Origin: Neopusillimonas maritima
Lineage (GTDB): Bacteria > Pseudomonadota > Gammaproteobacteria > Burkholderiales > Burkholderiaceae_B
DNA: 64,000 bases
NCBI RefSeq assembly: GCF_040930455.2
Contig: NZ_CP170494.1
Strand: one strand, 5' to 3'
In this document: positions 59,973-64,000 of the stretch, piece after piece
Layout: every line of letters starts with the position of its first letter
How positions within the stretch are numbered: position 1 is the stretch's first letter
Notes under the pieces: model-generated
The model's input: the letters and a program-made list of their open reading frames with translations, nothing else
Databases searched by the model: none
Told to the model about the DNA's origin: nothing
Made by a program: the position numbers and the translations under genes

Positions 59973-60530
59973 TTAGCGTTTGTAGAACGACAACGTCACT
60001 TCGCCCAAGCGAATACCGAATTTGCTCATGGTGGCGCGATTCAACATGACCTTGTCATTCATAAGGAACATCCAGTCGTCGAACGACACATCGTAGGTGG
60101 TGTCACCTACCGGCAGGCGCAACACATAATTCCACTGGAACGCATTCCCGGCAACATAACCTTCGGCTTCACCAACAACATCAGACGCCGTCCCGGTATA
60201 ACGACCGTTGCCCTCATCGATGAGCGTCCAGACGCGGCGCTGGGTTTCACCGTCGCTGTAGATAAAATCCTCTTCCAGCGTCCCTTTATTGCCTTCCCAA
60301 TACGCTTTGATGCGGACGGTAAACCGACGCACAACCTTGCCGCTGCGATCAGTAAAAATGCCGTACGCATCAATATCACCGTCAAAATATTCTTTCAAAT
60401 CCAGACGCGGCTTTTCCTGAGCGTAATCGGAAGGTGTCGGCGATGCACACGCCGTTAACACCAGGCACGTTAGTGCGGCCAACACACCACGCCGCCAAAC
60501 ACGGCTAAGCCGAATGCCAAACATGCTCAT
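59973..60530 (-). CDS. DUF3833 family lipoprotein
   Basis: A 185-residue protein with a signal peptide and a lipobox (LTAC) near residue 28, followed by LDLKEYFDGDIDAYGIFTDRSGKVVRRF, the DUF3833 signature, and a lipocalin-like run of beta-strands. AAGGAG six bases before ATG 60530 fixes the start, so it overlaps the MFS gene by 26 bases. DUF3833 genes accompany cfa operons in many Gammaproteobacteria and Betaproteobacteria; the function is unknown, possibly lipid binding at the outer membrane. Confidence 0.85.
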   Translation of the reverse strand: MSMFGIRLSRVWRRGVLAALTCLVLTACASPTPSDYAQEKPRLDLKEYFDGDIDAYGIFTDRSGKVVRRFTVRIKAYWEGNKGTLEEDFIYSDGETQRRVWTLIDEGNGRYTGTASDVVGEAEGYVAGNAFQWNYVLRLPVGDTTYDVSFDDWMFLMNDKVMLNRATMSKFGIRLGEVTLSFYKR

Positions 60531-61824
60531 TAACTTCTCCTTTTCGGTCAAAATTCATGCGCCAAACCCATAGCGCACCCATGGCGAACAACTTCAATAT
60601 GCAGGGCAAAACGGCATATCCGACAGTAAGCGCAAAAAGCCCGGCCGCGTCTTGCGTGCCTGGTGAATAACCCAGCCACTCCAGTAACGGCAACGCCAAT
60701 CCGGCGGCCAACGCCAGATTCAACTTGGCGGCGCTGCTCCACCAGCCGAAATACGCACCTTCACGCCCCACGTCTGCCTCATGCCGACGAATGACCTTGG
60801 CCAACAATGCTGCGGGCAAGGCAAGATCGGCCCCTAACGCAAACCCACTGGCGGCGCAAATCAAAGCAAACGCCACAATATCGCCGGCACCGATAAAGGC
60901 CGCACCTATAAACCCCGCAATAGCCAACGCCATCCCGATGAGCCACGTACGGCTTAACCCCCAACGCGCCACACATGCAATCCACGCGGGCATAGAGCCG
61001 GTAGCCAGCGCAAAATAAATGAAGAGAAACAACCCTTCCCAACCTTGTGCCATCAAACGGTCGTTCACAAAGAAAAGCAACAGGGTTGCTGGAATGGCAC
61101 TGGCAATCCCATTCAACAAAAACACGACGATCAAACCGCGATAAGCGGAAATATGCCATGGTTGAACCATTTGTGCCCAGCGCCGCGGGGCGACGTGTTT
61201 CGGATCATGCACGTTGCGGCTGGGTGCAGGCCCCAGCATTAATGCCACGGCGCCCATCGCCAGCGTCAGCCCCAAGACCACACTGGTTGTTCCCATTCCC
61301 GACACGGAAGGCAAAACGCTCGCAACCAGTACACCAACCAACGCAAAGCCCTCACGCCACGACACCCATTTACTTTGCGTTTGGTCATCTCCGCGCAAAC
61401 GGGCGGCCCAGGATTGATGGACAATAGTGAGTACGCCGTAAGAAAGATAAGTAAGCAGCAAAGCGAGAACCGCCCAGATTAAAAGGCCACTGCCATTTCC
61501 TTTCCCCATATCGAAAAATAGTTGTGGCGGGAAGAACAAACCTGTAAAGCCAAGCCAAAGAAACACCGCCGATACGCCAAGCACCCATGCAGTCAACTTT
61601 AAGCCGCGTTGGAAAACATCGTCGGCAAGTTGACCTATTACCGGATCGGTAATCGCATCAAATATCCGTACCCCCAGTAACAGCGCCCCAAGCAGGGTCA
61701 GCGACATACCGAATTCGTTGGCATAGTAAGAAGGCATGTACACATAAAGCGGCAAGGCGACAAAGGACAGGGGTAACCCCAGCGCTCCGTATTGCAAGCC
61801 TGAACGGACCGACGGAATTGTCAT
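60505..61824 (-). CDS. MFS transporter of the GPH/MelB type
   Basis: A 439-residue membrane protein with 12 hydrophobic segments. It has MelB-like features near the N-terminus (ALPLYVYMPSYYANEFGMSLTLLGALLLGVRIFDAITDPVIGQLADD) containing the Asp pair that binds the coupling cation in MelB. Members in cfa operons are annotated as sugar or lipid-related transporters without evidence. Coupled by overlap to the CHI-like gene upstream and DUF3833 downstream. Confidence 0.88.
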   Translation of the reverse strand: MTIPSVRSGLQYGALGLPLSFVALPLYVYMPSYYANEFGMSLTLLGALLLGVRIFDAITDPVIGQLADDVFQRGLKLTAWVLGVSAVFLWLGFTGLFFPPQLFFDMGKGNGSGLLIWAVLALLLTYLSYGVLTIVHQSWAARLRGDDQTQSKWVSWREGFALVGVLVASVLPSVSGMGTTSVVLGLTLAMGAVALMLGPAPSRNVHDPKHVAPRRWAQMVQPWHISAYRGLIVVFLLNGIASAIPATLLLFFVNDRLMAQGWEGLFLFIYFALATGSMPAWIACVARWGLSRTWLIGMALAIAGFIGAAFIGAGDIVAFALICAASGFALGADLALPAALLAKVIRRHEADVGREGAYFGWWSSAAKLNLALAAGLALPLLEWLGYSPGTQDAAGLFALTVGYAVLPCILKLFAMGALWVWRMNFDRKGEVNEHVWHSA

Positions 61825-62477
61825 TCCTTCATCCCAAAGAGCGCGCGGCGCAACGCCGGCTCCGACGTATCCGGCGACAGCCAGATTCCAAAGAAAAGCC
61901 GTGCGAAATCGGCATCGTCCGTTGACGCGGTTTCACGCCCGTTGAAATAGAATGCAGCCCCGCCATCGGGCCGGTAAATACCGGTTAAGCGATCACCCTC
62001 TTCCACGTTTGGAAAGGCCGATTGCATGAAAGACAGCCAACTTGCCTGGCGCTGGGCATCAATACTTTCCTGCGCTTGCATCTCGTCCAATGACTTTTCG
62101 GCAATGGCCTGACCCTTAAGGCTACGCGCATAGGTCAATTCCAACGCAAACGGGCGACCCGCCCATGCCTCGATATTCAACGGTGCTTTCACCCATAGGC
62201 GAATGTCATACACAGAAAAGCCAAACCACCGAAAACGCTCTTGCCCTTGCAACTGGGCATCGCCCAGCACCTCTCGCACTTCCGGCGGAATAGCAACCTG
62301 AGCTTTGCTTTCATCCGAGCCGGCCGCATCGGCCGACTGCGCTGAAAGCGGATCATAGGTTTGCGACGATGACGTTGAAACCCCAACACCCATTAAGAGT
62401 AAAAACATGAGTGCATAAAGCGCCCCATGGAACCTACGACTCGCAACAACGGCTTGATCTTTCCTGCGCGCTTTCAT
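61821..62477 (-). CDS. Chalcone isomerase-like periplasmic protein
   Basis: A 218-residue protein with an N-terminal signal segment (LYALMFLLLMGVGVSTSSS) and the bacterial chalcone-isomerase-like domain: LQGQERFRWFGFSVYDIRLWV, then FALELTYARSLKGQAIAEKSLDEM and GDRLTGIYRPDGGAAFYFNGRE. In related folds this domain binds fatty acids, which suits a position beside cyclopropane fatty acid synthase. An enzymatic isomerase activity is not implied. Overlaps cfa and the MFS gene by four bases. Confidence 0.82.
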   Translation of the reverse strand: MKARRKDQAVVASRRFHGALYALMFLLLMGVGVSTSSSQTYDPLSAQSADAAGSDESKAQVAIPPEVREVLGDAQLQGQERFRWFGFSVYDIRLWVKAPLNIEAWAGRPFALELTYARSLKGQAIAEKSLDEMQAQESIDAQRQASWLSFMQSAFPNVEEGDRLTGIYRPDGGAAFYFNGRETASTDDADFARLFFGIWLSPDTSEPALRRALFGMKE

Positions 62478-63721
62478 GCTGCCTCCTGCGCCTCGTTAAC
62501 CAGCGTGAACTGCACGACGTTCGTATTGCCGGTATCGAATGCCGCTTCACAGTATGAAAGGTAGAAATCCCAGGTTCGCATAAAAACAGTATCAAACCCT
62601 TGAGCCCGAATGGCCGGCTCGTTCGCGTGGAATGGCGCACGCCATCGGCGCAGCGTTTCCGCGTAGTCGGGGCCGAAACGCAAAACGTTCTCGACACGTA
62701 ACCCGGCACGCTGCGCGGCATTGCAAAACTCGCGTTCGCTAGGCAGCATGCCGCCGGGAAAGATGTACTGCTGGATAAAATCGGTTGACTTAACGTAGCG
62801 ATCGAACAGGTCGTCGCGAATCGTAATACTCTGAATACACGCCCGCCCGCCGGGCTTCAGGTTCTTGCGCACCGTTTCAAAAAAAGACGGCCAGTACTCA
62901 CGCCCCACTGCTTCGAACATTTCAATCGAAATCAACGCATCGTAGGGGCCGTCCTGAATATCTCGGTAATCTTGTAATCGCAGGTCGGCTCGGGCACCGT
63001 ATCCTGCATCATCCAACCGGTTTTGCGCATAATGCAATTGCTCGGTCGATAACGTCACGCCCACGACGCTGGCGCCGCGCTGCGCAGCGGCATGGGCTAC
63101 CGCCCCCCAACCACAACCAATTTCCAACACGCGATCACCTTCAGCTACTGTCGCTTCGTCCAGTGCGCGCCTCACTTTCGCGTGCTGAGCCTGTGGCAAC
63201 GACTGCGTGCGATCATCCTGAAACCAGGCCGAGGAATAATTCATGGTTTCATCAAGCCAATAGCGATAAAACGCATTGCCCAGATCGTAATGGGCGTGGA
63301 TGTTGCGCCTGCTGCCACTACGGCTGTTGCGGTTCAATATATGGCGCATCCGATAGACCAACTTACCCCACCACGCACCGTAAAGCACACGCTCCATCTG
63401 CTCGCGATTAACGATAAAAAGCGCAATCAGCGATGTCAGGTCGGAAGTTGTCCAATCGCCCTGAATATAACTCTCGGCAAAACCAATATCGCCGGATTTC
63501 AACGCTGCGGAAAATACATTCCAGTTATTCAACCGCAAGGCTGCATGAGGTTGACCACCCGGCCCAAAGCGACGCATTTCGCCATTGGGTAGCTCAACCT
63601 CCAGCCGACCACAAGATAGCTTGTTAAGCATCCGCAAAACCGTGCGCGCCGCGAAGGTGGGCCGACTGTGCTGCGTACCGGTGCGGCCAAGGGTCGGATG
63701 AGAATCCAAAGTGCGTGTCAT
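62474..63721 (-). CDS. cfa: Cyclopropane-fatty-acyl-phospholipid synthase family methyltransferase
   Basis: A 415-residue SAM-dependent enzyme. The N-terminal domain (LSCGRLEVELPNGEMRRFGPG) leads to IHAHYDLGNAFYRYWLDETMNYSSAWF, the bicarbonate/substrate region, then SAM motif VLEIGCGWGAVAHAAAQRGASVVGVTLS and ISIEMFEAVGREYWPSFF, and a C-terminal FPGGMLPS block. It adds a methylene (or methyl) to unsaturated acyl chains of membrane phospholipids. Stress-linked operons of this composition may make other modified lipids, such as methylated or furan fatty acids, so the product is not certain. Confidence 0.92.
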   Translation of the reverse strand: MTRTLDSHPTLGRTGTQHSRPTFAARTVLRMLNKLSCGRLEVELPNGEMRRFGPGGQPHAALRLNNWNVFSAALKSGDIGFAESYIQGDWTTSDLTSLIALFIVNREQMERVLYGAWWGKLVYRMRHILNRNSRSGSRRNIHAHYDLGNAFYRYWLDETMNYSSAWFQDDRTQSLPQAQHAKVRRALDEATVAEGDRVLEIGCGWGAVAHAAAQRGASVVGVTLSTEQLHYAQNRLDDAGYGARADLRLQDYRDIQDGPYDALISIEMFEAVGREYWPSFFETVRKNLKPGGRACIQSITIRDDLFDRYVKSTDFIQQYIFPGGMLPSEREFCNAAQRAGLRVENVLRFGPDYAETLRRWRAPFHANEPAIRAQGFDTVFMRTWDFYLSYCEAAFDTGNTNVVQFTLVNEAQEAA

Positions 63722-64000
63722 GATTCTGAGCTCCTGGAGTAAGACGTATCGGGGTCGTCACCCTGGGTGACAAAAGGTTGATCAAGTGGCGGCTTGCGAT
63801 TGAACGGCACTTTTTTGAGCCATAAGCGCAGCGCCTGCCAGTGAATCCTGGCCATAATTCCAAAAGTCAGGAAAGGCATGGATATCATGGCTTTCCAGAG
63901 GGTGGCGCGGCCAAGCGTTTCAAGATGCCCACTTATGCTGGTTTGCAAAATAGCCCGGCCACTCGCATCGTCGTGATCAATGCGCGCCACAATACGCTCT
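63718..64000 (-). CDS. DUF1365 family protein, C-terminal part
   Basis: The frame is open to the right edge, so only the last 93 or so residues are present. They match the DUF1365 C-terminus: ERIVARIDHDDASGRAILQTSISG, then IHWQALRLWLKKVPFNRKPP. DUF1365 genes nearly always precede cfa, often after an NAD(P)/FAD-dependent amine-oxidase-like gene, which would lie outside the window. It overlaps cfa by four bases. The function is unknown but linked to lipid modification. Confidence 0.85.
   Translation of the reverse strand, partial: ERIVARIDHDDASGRAILQTSISGHLETLGRATLWKAMISMPFLTFGIMARIHWQALRLWLKKVPFNRKPPLDQPFVTQGDDPDTSYSRSSES

Overview
The window reads as chromosomal DNA of a betaproteobacterium, most likely Burkholderiales and close to Alcaligenaceae. 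The reasons are the bps/pga-type exopolysaccharide operon, many aromatic-catabolism modules each with its own transporter and regulator, GTP-type PEP carboxykinase, tightly overlapping operons and moderate-to-high GC. This placement is an inference from gene content. I saw no rRNA, tRNA, CRISPR array, insertion sequence, phage gene or origin.

Layout. (1) 1-7.2 kb: end of a ketopantoate-reductase-family gene, a flavin reductase, and a complete pgaABCD operon for poly-N-acetylglucosamine biofilm polysaccharide. (2) 7.2-9.8 kb: hmgA-fahA, the homogentisate branch. (3) 9.9-18.1 kb: a probable operon for a LigA/LigB-type extradiol dioxygenase, a cysteine amidohydrolase, a complete branched-chain-type ABC transporter and a creatininase-family amidohydrolase, with a divergent GntR regulator. 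(4) 18.1-25.8 kb: a second module with a TRAP transporter, a 4-oxalocrotonate-type tautomerase, a LysR protein with two helix-turn-helix domains, a carboxymuconolactone-decarboxylase-like protein, a RidA-type deaminase, a metallo-beta-lactamase-fold hydrolase, a second cysteine hydrolase and a 3-hydroxyanthranilate-dioxygenase-like protein. (5) 26.0-26.9 kb: a bacterial voltage-gated sodium channel. (6) 26.9-35.2 kb: a GcvT/LigM-like demethylase, a MerR regulator, then VOC dioxygenase, FAH-family enzyme, IclR and MhpA-like hydroxylase, with a convergent malonyl-CoA synthetase. (7) 35.3-38.3 kb: heme oxygenase plus a bacteriophytochrome diguanylate cyclase. (8) 38.3-42.3 kb: BigR-type sulfide/persulfide module. 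(9) 42.3-46 kb: ClC channel and pckG. (10) 46.1-50.5 kb: MarR-controlled hydroxyquinol pathway. (11) 50.5-58.8 kb: rmuC, panB, aldo/keto reductase, MFS, LOG, Gfo/Idh and a chemoreceptor. (12) 58.8-64 kb: a seven-gene translationally coupled operon around a cyclopropane-fatty-acid synthase.

How it fits together. Much of the window funnels aromatic and N-containing aromatic acids through ring-cleavage modules. The two least explained modules are (3) and (4). They share a cysteine-hydrolase type and N-handling enzymes, but lack the dehydrogenases and decarboxylases of the textbook routes, so they are the best candidates for undescribed chemistry. In (6), a malonyl-CoA synthetase beside a complete meta-cleavage set suggests a substrate whose fission releases malonate. 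Several control regions can be read directly: mirror-image divergent promoters at the BigR locus, a palindrome across a TTGACA/TACTAT promoter at the hydroxyquinol operon, and a large palindrome abutting a TATAAT box upstream of the VOC dioxygenase.
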